Shown here one piece after another: positions 1-8,292 of a stretch of DNA of 8,711 nucleotides. Each line of letters begins with the position of its first letter. The first letter of the stretch is position 1. The notes beneath the pieces were generated by a model. The model saw only the letters and a list, made by a program, of their open reading frames with translations. It did not search any database and had not been told where the DNA came from. The position numbers and the translations under genes were made by a program. Source of the DNA: Oxalobacter sp. (GTDB lineage: Bacteria; Pseudomonadota; Gammaproteobacteria; Burkholderiales; Burkholderiaceae_D); the NCBI GenBank assembly GCA_012512465.1, contig JAAZED010000135.1, positions 1 through 8,711 of the forward strand. The letters are read 5' to 3'.

Positions 1-95
1 AAAATCCTGTTTTTAATTTCCTGCCCCGCATTGTTGTGCCTGCAGCCAGTTAAAAATCCGATTGCTCCGGGAAAGCCCACATTTCCCGAAAATCC
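1..95. other. Flank upstream of trpG, no convincing gene
   Basis: No recognisable coding region is seen here. One plus-strand frame is open from the window edge and stops at 51-53 (ending ...VVPAAS), and another runs through into the trpG region before stopping at 117-119. Neither tail matches anything I recognise, including the end of trpE. The only clear structure is the inverted repeat at 68-88. I found no convincing -35/-10 pair, so trpG could be read from a promoter further upstream. Confidence 0.5.
68..88 (+). repeat. Perfect 7-bp inverted repeat ahead of trpG
   Basis: CGGGAAA at 68-74 is the exact reverse complement of TTTCCCG at 82-88, with a 7-base loop (GCCCACA). It ends 9 bases before the GGAG that serves trpG. 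No T-run follows on either strand, so it is not a standard intrinsic terminator. It might be an mRNA leader or intercistronic hairpin, or an operator; the sequence does not decide. No tryptophan-rich leader peptide is visible beside it. Confidence 0.5.
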
Positions 96-97
96 AT

Positions 98-101
98 GGA
101 G
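98..101 (+). promoter_or_regulatory. Ribosome binding site that sets the trpG start
   Basis: GGAG at 98-101 lies 6 bases before the ATG at 108. It overlaps the upstream in-frame ATG at 96, so that ATG cannot use it. This favours 108 as the start over 96 or the later ATG at 117. Confidence 0.65.
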
Positions 102-107
102 TGGCTT

Positions 108-671
108 ATGTTGCTGATGATAGATAACTACGATTCATTCACTTATAACCTTGTGCAGTATTTCGGTGAACTTGGAGAAGACGTACAGGTTTACCGGAAT
201 GATGCCATCACACTGGACGACATCGTTCAGCTTAACCCGCACAGAATCTGCATTTCACCCGGGCCCGGCGCACCGGATGGCGCCGGTATTTCCCTTGATG
301 TCCTCCGCCAGTTTTCCGGCACTATCCCGATTCTTGGCGTCTGTCTGGGACACCAGGCCATTGGCGCGGCGTTTGGCGGTAACGTGATTCATGCCAGACA
401 GGTCATGCATGGCAAGGTCTCCCCTATTACCCATACCAATACGGGTGTTTTTCACGGGTTGCCCAATCCCCTGACGATCACCCGCTATCACTCACTTGCC
501 ATTGAACGCGAAACGCTTCCTGAATGCCTGGAAATCACTGCCTGGACGGAGGATGGCGAAATCATGGGCGTACGCCACAAGATGCTGCCTGTTCAAGGGG
601 TGCAGTTTCACCCGGAATCCATTTTATCGGAGCAGGGGCATGCCCTGCTCAGGAATTTTCTGATTTCCTGA
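108..671 (+). CDS. trpG: Anthranilate synthase component II (glutamine amidotransferase)
   Basis: This is the glutamine amidotransferase subunit of anthranilate synthase: it hydrolyses glutamine and passes ammonia to TrpE, which makes anthranilate from chorismate in the cytoplasm. The protein has 187 residues, normal for a stand-alone TrpG, and is one class I amidotransferase domain. The N-terminus reads [14 protein letters not shown], typical of the family. The oxyanion-loop motif SPGPGAP is at about residues 50-56. The nucleophile Cys79 lies in GVCLGHQ, and the His168/Glu170 pair in HPES completes the triad. The start at 108 is chosen from the GGAG at 98-101; an in-frame ATG at 96 would add four residues. 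It is followed by trpD after 52 bp in the same direction. trpE is not in the window. In some bacteria such a subunit also serves PabB; this cannot be told from sequence, but linkage to trpD and trpC favours tryptophan. Confidence 0.97.
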   Translation: MLLMIDNYDSFTYNLVQYFGELGEDVQVYRNDAITLDDIVQLNPHRICISPGPGAPDGAGISLDVLRQFSGTIPILGVCLGHQAIGAAFGGNVIHARQVMHGKVSPITHTNTGVFHGLPNPLTITRYHSLAIERETLPECLEITAWTEDGEIMGVRHKMLPVQGVQFHPESILSEQGHALLRNFLIS

Positions 672-723
672 ACGAAAACATGATGGGCTTGATGATTCAG
701 ATTATTTTTTAGGAAACCATATT

Positions 724-1758
724 ATGTCTATTACCCCACAGGAAGCACTGGTGCGATGTATTGAACATCGCGAAATCTTTCATGATGAAATGCTGTTTCT
801 GTTTCGCCGTATCATGAGTGGCGAAATGTCTCCCTTGATGGTGGCAGCACTGACAATGGGATTGCGGGTGAAAAAAGAAACCGTGGGAGAAATCGCTGCC
901 GCGGCACAGGCGTTGCGGGAATTTTCTGTCAAGGTTGATGTGCCCGATACCGCCAATCTCCTTGATATTGTCGGTACCGGAGGCGATGGCGCCCATACCT
1001 TCAATATTTCTACGGCAGCCATGTTTGTTGCGGCGGCCTGCGGGGTGCGCATTGCCAAGCATGGCGGGCGCAGTGTGTCTTCCTCTTCCGGCAGTGCGGA
1101 TTTGCTCGAAGCCTTGAATGTCAATATTAACCTGCCACCGGAACGTATTGCCGAATCCATTGAGAAAACAGGTATCGGCTTTATGTATGCGCCCAACCAT
1201 CATTCCGCCATGAAGCATGCCCGGGTTGTCCGGCAGGAGCTGGGTGTTCGGACCATATTCAATATTCTTGGTCCGCTGACCAATCCGGCTTATGCAGAGA
1301 ATGTCCTGATGGGAGTTTTTCACCCCGATCTTGTTGGTATTCAGGTTCGCGTGATGCAGAAAATGGGGGTCAAACGGGCAATCGTCGTCTGGGGGCGTGA
1401 TAATCTGGATGAAGTTTCACTCGGTGCAAGTACCCTGGTCGGGGAGTTGTCAGACGGGCAGGTTCGTGAATATGATATCCATCCGGAAGATTTTGGCTTG
1501 CGCATGTTTGCCAGCCGGAATTTTGAAGTCAGTGATGCGGAAGAATCCAAAAAGCGGGTTCTGGAAGCGCTGGCCGGGCAGGGTGGCCCCGCGACCGATA
1601 TCATTGCATTGAATGCCGCCACCGCGCTTTATGCCGCAAATCGGACGGCGTCCATCGCCGATGGGCTGGAAATGGCACGTGAGGCCATTGCTTCAGGCGC
1701 GGCAATAGCCAAGCTGGAGGAGTTTGTCTCCTTTACCCGGCTGGCAGAAGCACATTGA
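724..1758 (+). CDS. trpD: Anthranilate phosphoribosyltransferase
   Basis: TrpD transfers the phosphoribosyl group of PRPP to anthranilate, giving phosphoribosylanthranilate, the second step after chorismate. At 344 residues it has the usual length of a stand-alone enzyme: a small helical N-terminal domain (about 1-70) and a large alpha/beta domain. Visible motifs are the PRPP loop GTGGDG at 84-89, [15 protein letters not shown] at 112-126, the anthranilate-side segment [15 protein letters not shown] around 170-184, and a metal-binding DNLDE at 226-230. The second motif has Gly115 where many family members have Asn (KHGNR). I believe Gly also occurs in related betaproteobacteria, but that is from memory. 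The start at 724 is preceded by AGGA at 711-714 with 9-base spacing. The gene lies 52 bp after trpG and 13 bp before trpC, consistent with one transcript. Confidence 0.97.
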   Translation: MSITPQEALVRCIEHREIFHDEMLFLFRRIMSGEMSPLMVAALTMGLRVKKETVGEIAAAAQALREFSVKVDVPDTANLLDIVGTGGDGAHTFNISTAAMFVAAACGVRIAKHGGRSVSSSSGSADLLEALNVNINLPPERIAESIEKTGIGFMYAPNHHSAMKHARVVRQELGVRTIFNILGPLTNPAYAENVLMGVFHPDLVGIQVRVMQKMGVKRAIVVWGRDNLDEVSLGASTLVGELSDGQVREYDIHPEDFGLRMFASRNFEVSDAEESKKRVLEALAGQGGPATDIIALNAATALYAANRTASIADGLEMAREAIASGAAIAKLEEFVSFTRLAEAH

Positions 1759-1762
1759 TTTC

Positions 1763-1766
1763 GGAG
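1763..1766 (+). promoter_or_regulatory. Ribosome binding site that sets the trpC start
   Basis: GGAG at 1763-1766 is 5 bases before the ATG at 1772. The open frame extends to an ATG at 1724 inside trpD, but the added 16 residues do not look like the family and the site supports 1772. The site sits in the 13-base gap after the trpD stop. Confidence 0.7.
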
Positions 1767-1771
1767 AAAAA

Positions 1772-2581
1772 ATGTCAGACATTCTGAACAAAATACTTGC
1801 CGTCAAACAGGAAGAAGTGAGCGCGGCTAAAAAATATCGCGCCCTGAGCAGCTTAAGGGAAGAGGTGGAAACGGATGCGGATACCCGCAAGGATCTGCGC
1901 GGATTTGAAAAAGCGCTGCGCGCAAAAATCCGGAGAAAAAAAGCCGGTGTGATCGCGGAAGTGAAAAAAGCCTCTCCGTCAAAAGGCGTGATTCGTGATC
2001 CGTTTTATCCGGGAGAAATTGCTGAAAGCTATGCCGGACATGGCGCGGCCTGTTTGTCAGTGCTTACTGACAGACTTTTTTTCCAGGGAGCGCCCGCGTA
2101 TCTGCAGGAGGCGCGGAGCGCCTGTAATCTGCCGGTATTGCGCAAGGATTTCATGATTGATTTTTACCAGGTATATGAGGCGCGCCTGTGGCGTTCAGAT
2201 TGCATTTTGCTGATTGTTGCGGCATTGGATCAGGGGCTGATGGTTGAGCTGGAAGCCTGCGCAATGGAACTTGGCATGGATGTGCTTGTAGAGGTCCATA
2301 ATGCCGATGAACTTGAGCGCGCACTGCAACTGAAAACGCCGCTTTTGGGGATCAATAACCGTAATCTGCGGACATTTGAGACCTCATTGCAAAATACGCT
2401 TGATCTGCTTCCCCTGGTTCCATCGGGGCGGCTCGTTGTGACAGAGTCGGGTATTTTGGCACGGGAAGATGTCTCCCGCATGCGGGATGCCGATGTGCAT
2501 GCTTTCCTTGTCGGAGAGGCTTTCATGCGTGCTCCCGATCCCGGAAAGGAACTGGCGCTGTTGTTTGACACGGCTTCGTAA
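1772..2581 (+). CDS. trpC: Indole-3-glycerol phosphate synthase
   Basis: TrpC converts carboxyphenylamino-deoxyribulose phosphate to indole-3-glycerol phosphate, with loss of CO2 and water. It is a single 269-residue TIM barrel, not fused to TrpF. Residues matching the known catalytic set are Glu63 and Lys65 in [12 protein letters not shown], Lys125 in VLRKDF, Glu174 in VEVH, Asn195 in GINNRNL, and Glu225-Ser226 in TESGI, so the enzyme should be active. The start at 1772 follows GGAG at 1763-1766; the in-frame ATG at 1724 lies inside trpD. Two spots look odd. Residues 130-131 read DF where DP or DE is common before YQ. Residues 139-141 read LWR where relatives have something like A-x-G; a shifted reading of the same bases (GCC TGT GGC) restores the family pattern, suggesting paired indels. 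The gene ends 16 bp from the convergent peptidase gene. Confidence 0.96.
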   Translation: MSDILNKILAVKQEEVSAAKKYRALSSLREEVETDADTRKDLRGFEKALRAKIRRKKAGVIAEVKKASPSKGVIRDPFYPGEIAESYAGHGAACLSVLTDRLFFQGAPAYLQEARSACNLPVLRKDFMIDFYQVYEARLWRSDCILLIVAALDQGLMVELEACAMELGMDVLVEVHNADELERALQLKTPLLGINNRNLRTFETSLQNTLDLLPLVPSGRLVVTESGILAREDVSRMRDADVHAFLVGEAFMRAPDPGKELALLFDTAS

Positions 2582-2598
2582 TGAAATGCCGTTTTATT
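2570..2598 (+). terminator. Possible terminator of the trp transcript
   Basis: ACGGCTTC at 2570-2577 can pair with GAA at 2583-2585 and GCCGT at 2588-2592, with a 5-base loop and a 2-base bulge (AT). TTTATT follows at 2593-2598. The hairpin includes the trpC stop codon, and its tail reaches the stop codon of the convergent gene. On the minus strand no T-rich tail follows, so it would work only for the plus strand. The short, bulged stem makes this a modest candidate. Confidence 0.4.
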
Positions 2599-4439
2599 CA
2601 GACATCTTCCCATTTCAGCCAGGAGCGCCGGGCTTCAATGGTTGGTGGTGTCTGGTCGGCCGACAGCGACAGGGTATAAAGCGGGGTGTCATCGGCTGCC
2701 AGTGTGACCTTGAATACCATCAGTTCGTCGCGACGGAAAGCGTGAATGGTGACAGGATCACCTACTCTGTACCGTGACAGGAGGTTGTCCAGGCTTGTGG
2801 ACGGGCTTTCACCGGGAACTCGGATGCCGTCAACGGCAACGAGCAGGTCACCCGCCGACAGGCCGGCGGCATGAGCAGCCCCCCCTTCATAAACATTGGC
2901 GATCTTGCACTCTCCTGCTGCGCGTACCACACGAATGTTCAGGCTGGCTTTCTGTCTTTTTGCCGGCTGGTTTTCACTGACGCCAAAGTGTTCGAGCAGA
3001 TGTCCCAACTGAAGCTCATCCGTACCATGAACATAACGCCTGAAAAAATCCTTCAGATCGAGTCCGGTTGCTTCTTCAAAGATCATTTCTGCTTTTTCGT
3101 CACTAATGCCCTTTTCCCAGGCTTCAAGTTCATGGTTATGACCATAACGTTGCCACAAAAGGCGCATGCCATCGTCAAGCGATTTTTCTCCATTGGTACG
3201 GATACGAATCGTCAGATCCAGTGCCAGTGCAACCAGTGACCCCTTGATGTAATAATTGATCTGCGCATTGGTGGCATTTTCATCCTGCCGGTAAAACTTG
3301 ATCCAGGCATCAAAGCTGGCTTCGGCAATACTCTGTTTTTTTCGGCCGGCGGCGCGTTTGACATTGTTGATGGTTCGGGCGATGCGCTGCAAGTAAGTGC
3401 TTACATCAAAGAGGCCGCTGCGTACCACCATCAGGTCATCATAGTAGCTGGTGAAGCCTTCAAACAGCCATAACAGGCGGGTGTACGTTTCACTCTGAAG
3501 ATCATAGGGGGCGAAAACCGCGGGGCGAATTCGTTTGACATGCCAGGTATGAAAGTACTCATGACTGCACAGCCCAAGGAAGTTCTGGTATCCCTCACTC
3601 ATGGGTGTAAGCGCTTCAGAAGGCGGCATTTTGGCGGGCAAATCACTGCGGGCGCATAAGAGGGCTGTTGAGGCACGATGCTCCAGTCCGCCATATCCAT
3701 TACCAATGGCCATGACCAGAAAGACATAACGGTCCATGGGCGGCTTTTCGGTTTCGGGCTCAAAAAAGCGGATCTGGGTTTCACAGATCCGGGTCAGATC
3801 TGAAACCACCCGATCCATATCCAGATTCGGTACCCGCCCGGTGATGGCGACTTCATGCCGGATGCCGCAGGCGTCAAAAACGGCCAGCGCAAAGGTCCCC
3901 ATTTCCACCGGATGATCGATCAGTTCATCATATCCGCTTGCGATATATGTACCGAATTCATGACGTGCGGCATCCAGTTCCGGCAGGGAGGTTGCAACCT
4001 GCCAGTTTGCGTATGCCGGATCGGCCGGTTTTTTGATTTCCACAATGTGTGGCAGGTGCTCCTGCCCAATGACCCGAAGAAAAACACTGGTGCCATTAAA
4101 AAAACCATGTGTCTGATCCAGGTGTGCCCCTCTTACTGACAGATCCCAGGCATAGACATCGTATGCCAGTATCAGGGGAGCGCTTCCCGGAGGCGTACGC
4201 CATGTGTGCTTGTCCAGTTTTTCCGGCAAAATGTCTTCCTGGCCAGCGGTTGCCCGGATTTGCACGATATTCCGTGCAAATTCGCGGATCATGTAGCTGC
4301 CGGGAATCCATGCCGGAAGGGCAAAGCGCTGTCCGTCAGGATCGGGAGAATGGACGGCGACCGTAACCCTGAATAGATGTCCTGCCAGGTCATGCGGTGT
4401 AATCGTGTAATAGATTGCGTTTTTCATGGTTGCCGTCAT
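2598..4439 (-). CDS. M61-family metallopeptidase with C-terminal PDZ domain
   Basis: This 613-residue protein matches the M61 (glycyl aminopeptidase-like) family of zinc peptidases, which release N-terminal residues; its substrate here is unknown. The N-terminal beta-rich region (about 5-190) carries LPAWIPGSYMIREFARN at 41-57. The catalytic domain has GGLEH at 250-254, comparable to the M1 exopeptidase motif, the zinc motif HEYFH at 293-297 followed by TWHVKRIRP, and the probable third ligand Glu327 in LWLFEGFTSYYDD. A PDZ-like domain covers about 498-585, with the AAGLSAGDLLVAVDG segment at 524-538. No signal peptide or membrane segment is visible, so a cytoplasmic location is likely. The start is uncertain: ATG at 4439 or at 4427, neither with a good ribosome binding site. 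It lies 36 bp after metH on the same strand, probably in one transcript, and converges on trpC. Confidence 0.92.
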   Translation of the reverse strand: MTATMKNAIYYTITPHDLAGHLFRVTVAVHSPDPDGQRFALPAWIPGSYMIREFARNIVQIRATAGQEDILPEKLDKHTWRTPPGSAPLILAYDVYAWDLSVRGAHLDQTHGFFNGTSVFLRVIGQEHLPHIVEIKKPADPAYANWQVATSLPELDAARHEFGTYIASGYDELIDHPVEMGTFALAVFDACGIRHEVAITGRVPNLDMDRVVSDLTRICETQIRFFEPETEKPPMDRYVFLVMAIGNGYGGLEHRASTALLCARSDLPAKMPPSEALTPMSEGYQNFLGLCSHEYFHTWHVKRIRPAVFAPYDLQSETYTRLLWLFEGFTSYYDDLMVVRSGLFDVSTYLQRIARTINNVKRAAGRKKQSIAEASFDAWIKFYRQDENATNAQINYYIKGSLVALALDLTIRIRTNGEKSLDDGMRLLWQRYGHNHELEAWEKGISDEKAEMIFEEATGLDLKDFFRRYVHGTDELQLGHLLEHFGVSENQPAKRQKASLNIRVVRAAGECKIANVYEGGAAHAAGLSAGDLLVAVDGIRVPGESPSTSLDNLLSRYRVGDPVTIHAFRRDELMVFKVTLAADDTPLYTLSLSADQTPPTIEARRSWLKWEDV

Positions 4440-4454
4440 CGTTGAATTGAACAG

Positions 4455-4477
4455 GATCAGACGTGAAAGGCCTGATC
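4455..4477 (-). repeat. Inverted repeat at the metH stop codon
   Basis: GATCAG at 4455-4460 is the exact reverse complement of CTGATC at 4472-4477, with an 11-base loop. It covers part of the metH stop codon and most of the 36-bp gap before the peptidase gene. The minus-strand bases after it are mixed rather than T-rich, so it is unlikely to be an intrinsic terminator. It may be an intercistronic RNA hairpin or chance. Confidence 0.35.
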
Positions 4478-7400
4478 AAAGAATCGGGGAGAGCATGGAT
4501 GCAACGTCCTCAATGCCAATCCGGCGCCGTTCGGCCATATCGATCGCCTGATCGCTGTCTATCCGCCCGACACTGAAATAATGCGCATCTGGGTGGGCAA
4601 GGTAAAAACCCGAAATCGATGACGCCGGTAGCATGGCCCAGGATTCGGTCAGTGTCATGCCGATCTGCTCACATTTCAGCATGCGGAAAATATCGGTTTT
4701 GACCGTATGTTCCGGACAGGCCGGGTATCCCGGTGCCGGGCGAATTCCCTGGTAGGCTTCGCGCCGCAATTCTTCGGGGGAAAGCTGTTCATTTGGTGCA
4801 TAACCCCACAGATCCTTGCGGACCAGTTCATGCAGGTATTCGGATAGCGCCTCAACCAGCCGGTCTGCCAGCGCCTTCAACATGATGTTACTGTAGTCAT
4901 CAAGGGCCTTGTCAAAGCGTTCCAGCTGCTTTTCAATGCCAAGGCCTGTTGTAATGGCAAACAGGCCAATATAGTCGGCAATGCCGCTTTCTTTCGGTGC
5001 AATGAAATCGGCCATGCACTGGTTGGGGCGTTTAACACCATCAACCACGGGACGTTCTGTCTGTTGACGGACACCATACCAGGTGAAAGCCACTTCGGTG
5101 CGTGAGTCATCCGTATACACCGCGATGTCATCATCGTTTATGCTGTTTGCCGGCATAAGGGCAAGGGAGGCATGCGCTGTCAGCCATTGGCCTTCAATCA
5201 GCTTTTTCAGCATGTCCTGTGCGTCTGAAAAAACCTTGCCGGCGGTCTCGCCATGAACCGGATCACTCAGGATCGCCGGATAACCGCCGTGCAGGTCCCA
5301 GACATGGAAGAAGGGGCCCCAGTCGATGTATTGGGCAATGGTAGCCAGGTCAACATTTTTCAGGAGCCGCTGGCCAATGTAACGAGGGCGGACAGGAGTA
5401 TGGTCCCCCATAAAGAAAGGCCGCGCCTTGTTTTTTCGTGCCGCTTCAAGCGGGATCAGATCAAGCGGTTTTTTCTCGGCATGAAGGCGTCTGACCCGGT
5501 CATAGTCAGCCTTGAGTTCCTCGAGATATGTTCCCCGGGTTTCCGCGCCTAAAAGTGCCTGGGCAACGGTAACGGTACGGGAGGCATCCGGTACATAAAT
5601 AACCGGTCCATCATAATTAAGCGCAATTTTGACAGCGGTATGCACCCGGCTGGTCGTTGCACCGCCAATCAGAAGCGGTATCTTTCGTGAGCGGAAATAC
5701 TCGTCCCGCTGCATTTCGCTGGCGACATAGGCCATTTCATCCAGTGACGGTGTAATCAGGCCGGAAAGACCGATAATATCAGCCTGCACTTCTTTTGCCT
5801 TGGCCAGGATTTCTGCGCAGGGAACCATGACACCCATGTTTTCCACTTCAAAATTGTTGCACTGGAGGACCACGGCAACAATATTCTTGCCGATGTCATG
5901 CACATCGCCTTTTACCGTTGCAATGAGGATTTTGCCTTTCGAGGCCGTGTCCCCTGAACGTTGTTTTTCTTCTTCGATGTAGGGAACCAGATGGGCGACC
6001 GCTTCTTTCATGACACGGGCAGATTTCACTACCTGGGGCAAAAACATTTTTCCCTGCCCGAAGAGGTCACCAACGGCATTCATGCCATCCATCAGCGGGC
6101 CTTCGATGACCTGGATCGGTTGTCCGCCCTTTTGCAGGATTTCCTGTAACACTTCATCAGTATCTTCGGTGATCCAGCCTGTCTGTCCATGTATCATGGC
6201 ATGTGCCAGGCGTTTGTGGACAGGATCATTTCGCCATTCGAGGTTGCTTTCTTCTTTTTTTGCACCGGCACGGAACTGGTTGGCAACCTCGATCAAGCGC
6301 TCTGTCGCATCCGGGCGGCGATTAAGCACGACATCTTCCACGCGTTCGCGCAAGTCTTCCGGTATTTCGTCATAGACGCCAATCATGCCGGCATTGACGA
6401 TGCCCATGGTCATGCCGGCAGAAATGGCATGGTAAAGAAAGACCGTGTGAATGGCTTCACGGGCGGCATCATTGCCGCGCAGGCTGAAGCTGACGTTGGA
6501 GACACCGCCACTGATCTTTGCACCGGGCAGATTGTTGCGAATCCACCGGGTTGCCTCGATGAAATCCACCGCATAGTTGTTGTGATCCTCTATGCCGGTT
6601 GCAACAGCAAAAATATTCGGGTCAAAAATAATGTCTTCAGGCGGAAAATCAACCTGCGTGACCAGCAGGTGATAGGCTCGCTGGCAGATGTCGATTTTTC
6701 GTTCAAACGTATCCGCCTGGCCCTGTTCATCAAAGGCCATGATAATGGCTGCGGCACCGTACCGGCGACACAGCCGGGCCTGCCGGAGAAATTCGGCTTC
6801 GCCTTCTTTCAGCGAGATCGAATTGACAATGGCTTTGCCCTGCAGGCATTTCAGGCCGGCTTCAATCACCTCCCAGCGGGAAGAGTCCAGCATGACCGGG
6901 ATACGGGCTATATCCGGCTCTGACGCAATGAGGTTCAAGAAGCGTTTCATTTCAGCCACCGAATCCAGCATGGCTTCATCCATATTAATATCGATAACCT
7001 GTGCCCCGTTTTCCACCTGCTGGCGGGCAACCGTGAGCGCCTGGGCGTAATCGGCGTTCTGTATCAGGCGTGAAAAGGCCTTCGAACCGGTGACATTGGT
7101 GCGCTCCCCCACATTGACGAAAAGCGAATCATCATCGATGACAAAGGGTTCCAGTCCGGAAAGACGCATCGCTGGCGGGACATCCGGCATCGCTCGGGGC
7201 GGAAAATCGCGAACCGCCTGTGCAATGGCCTGGATATGGTCGGGTGTTGTGCCACAGCAGCCACCAACAATATTGACCAGCCCACTGCCGGCAAATTCTT
7301 TCAGAAGCGCCGAGGTATCAGCCGGCAGTTCGTCAAATCCGGTTTCACTCATCGGATTTGGCAGGCCTGCGTTCGGATAAATGCAGGTGTAGGCATCGGC

Positions 7401-8225
7401 AATCCGGGAAATTTCTTCCACATACGGACGCATCAATGCCGCACCAAGCGCACAGTTCAATCCGATGGTCAGCGGTTTGGCATGACGAACCGAATACCAG
7501 AAAGCGGTGACGGTCTGGCCGGAAAGAATGCGTCCCGAGGCATCGGTTACCGTCCCGGAAATCATGATCGGCAGTTTGCCGCCATTTTCCTCAAAGTAGG
7601 TGTTGATGGCAAAAAGCGCTGCCTTGCAGTTAAGGGTATCAAACACGGTTTCAACGAGCAGCAGATCCACGCCGCCCTCGACCAGTCCCCGGACCTGCTC
7701 GGTGTAGGCTGCTACCAACTGGTCAAAATCGATGTTGCGTGCGCCCGGATCATTAACATCAGGTGAAATAGATGCGGTCTTTGGCGTTGGCCCGATGGAG
7801 CCGGCCGCGAAACGGGGATTTTCCGGCGTGGAAAATTTTTCGCAGGCTTCACGTGCGATTTTTGCGGATTCAACATTCATCTCATAAGCGAGATGCGCCA
7901 TATGATAGTCGTCCTGGGCAACAGAAGTTGCACCGAACGTATTGGTTTCAATGACATCCGCGCCTGCCGCCAGGTATTCTTCATGGATGGCCCTGATGAT
8001 GTGCGGCTGGGTCAGTGAAAGCAGCTCATTGTTTCCTTTGACAAAAAGCTCCCGGGTTCCGGCAGAGGCCGGTGCGGAAAAATCGGCAAAGCGTCCGCCC
8101 GCGCCACCGCGGTAATCTTCTTCTGTCAGGCCATATCGCTGGATCATGGTGCCCATGGCACCATCCAGAATCAGGATTCTTTTTGAAAGGATTTCACGAA
8201 GTTGTGCTTCAACTGATGAGATCAT
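4476..8225 (-). CDS. metH: Cobalamin-dependent methionine synthase
   Basis: MetH moves the methyl group of 5-methyltetrahydrofolate to homocysteine through enzyme-bound methylcobalamin, forming methionine and tetrahydrofolate in the cytoplasm. All four modules are present in 1249 residues. The homocysteine domain (about 1-345) has zinc ligands Cys258, Cys323 and Cys324. The folate domain (about 365-640) begins with [16 protein letters not shown]. The cobalamin part (about 660-900) has DVHDIG with Asp774, His776 and Gly779, and Ser821/Thr825 in [12 protein letters not shown]. The C-terminal activation domain has [13 protein letters not shown] from 1162, which binds S-adenosylmethionine for reductive reactivation. 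Compared with the Escherichia coli enzyme as I remember it, residues about 41-63 carry extra sequence (GGAGG, then [13 protein letters not shown]) before KGNNELL. The start ATG at 8225 fits the family N-terminus but has no strong ribosome binding site. A -10 hexamer lies at 8293-8298. Confidence 0.98.
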   Translation of the reverse strand: MISSVEAQLREILSKRILILDGAMGTMIQRYGLTEEDYRGGAGGRFADFSAPASAGTRELFVKGNNELLSLTQPHIIRAIHEEYLAAGADVIETNTFGATSVAQDDYHMAHLAYEMNVESAKIAREACEKFSTPENPRFAAGSIGPTPKTASISPDVNDPGARNIDFDQLVAAYTEQVRGLVEGGVDLLLVETVFDTLNCKAALFAINTYFEENGGKLPIMISGTVTDASGRILSGQTVTAFWYSVRHAKPLTIGLNCALGAALMRPYVEEISRIADAYTCIYPNAGLPNPMSETGFDELPADTSALLKEFAGSGLVNIVGGCCGTTPDHIQAIAQAVRDFPPRAMPDVPPAMRLSGLEPFVIDDDSLFVNVGERTNVTGSKAFSRLIQNADYAQALTVARQQVENGAQVIDINMDEAMLDSVAEMKRFLNLIASEPDIARIPVMLDSSRWEVIEAGLKCLQGKAIVNSISLKEGEAEFLRQARLCRRYGAAAIIMAFDEQGQADTFERKIDICQRAYHLLVTQVDFPPEDIIFDPNIFAVATGIEDHNNYAVDFIEATRWIRNNLPGAKISGGVSNVSFSLRGNDAAREAIHTVFLYHAISAGMTMGIVNAGMIGVYDEIPEDLRERVEDVVLNRRPDATERLIEVANQFRAGAKKEESNLEWRNDPVHKRLAHAMIHGQTGWITEDTDEVLQEILQKGGQPIQVIEGPLMDGMNAVGDLFGQGKMFLPQVVKSARVMKEAVAHLVPYIEEEKQRSGDTASKGKILIATVKGDVHDIGKNIVAVVLQCNNFEVENMGVMVPCAEILAKAKEVQADIIGLSGLITPSLDEMAYVASEMQRDEYFRSRKIPLLIGGATTSRVHTAVKIALNYDGPVIYVPDASRTVTVAQALLGAETRGTYLEELKADYDRVRRLHAEKKPLDLIPLEAARKNKARPFFMGDHTPVRPRYIGQRLLKNVDLATIAQYIDWGPFFHVWDLHGGYPAILSDPVHGETAGKVFSDAQDMLKKLIEGQWLTAHASLALMPANSINDDDIAVYTDDSRTEVAFTWYGVRQQTERPVVDGVKRPNQCMADFIAPKESGIADYIGLFAITTGLGIEKQLERFDKALDDYSNIMLKALADRLVEALSEYLHELVRKDLWGYAPNEQLSPEELRREAYQGIRPAPGYPACPEHTVKTDIFRMLKCEQIGMTLTESWAMLPASSISGFYLAHPDAHYFSVGRIDSDQAIDMAERRRIGIEDVASMLSPIL

Positions 8226-8241
8226 GATCTGGCTTAATAAA

Positions 8242-8258
8242 GGCGAATGGCCATCGCC
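8242..8258 (-). repeat. Hairpin in the metH leader
   Basis: GGCGA at 8242-8246 and TCGCC at 8254-8258 are exact reverse complements around a 7-base loop that is itself nearly palindromic (ATGGCCA). In the RNA this hairpin would end 16 bases before the metH ATG. No strong ribosome binding site is seen between it and the start. It may influence translation; the sequence alone does not show how. Confidence 0.4.
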
Positions 8259-8266
8259 AGGCCATC
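8249..8266 (-). repeat. Tandem GATGGCC repeat in the metH leader
   Basis: GGCCATC occurs at 8249-8255 and again at 8260-8266, 11 bp apart (GATGGCC on the minus strand). That spacing is about one helical turn, as often seen for paired protein contacts. It overlaps the hairpin at 8242-8258, so the two patterns may have one cause. It does not match the MetR consensus TGAA-N5-TTCA. Confidence 0.3.
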
Positions 8267-8292
8267 CGGTTTTTCTGGGGTTTAGGTTGAAA

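Noticed and set aside
1..95. Three copies of AAAATCC at 1-7, 53-59 and 89-95 as a possible repeat family
   Set aside because: The units are short and A-rich with unequal spacing (52 and 36 bp), easily explained by chance.
680..712. Ten-codon ORF ([10 protein letters not shown]) between trpG and trpD whose stop overlaps the trpD ribosome binding site
   Set aside because: It has no ribosome binding site of its own, is very short and AT-rich, and could easily arise by chance in a 52-bp gap.
709..1323. Open frame of 204 codons on the minus strand inside trpD
   Set aside because: Antisense to conserved trpD motifs, with a low-complexity His/Gly-rich product and no family resemblance.
1724..1771. 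Longer trpC starting at ATG 1724 and overlapping trpD
   Set aside because: The 16 added residues do not resemble the family N-terminus, while ATG 1772 has GGAG at a good distance.
6189..6923. Open frame of 244 codons on the plus strand inside metH
   Set aside because: It lies fully antisense to strongly conserved MetH coding sequence and its product has no recognisable motif; it is a shadow of the real frame.
7236..7766. Open frame of 176 codons on the plus strand inside metH
   Set aside because: Antisense to the zinc-ligand region of MetH, with no plausible domain and no start signal.
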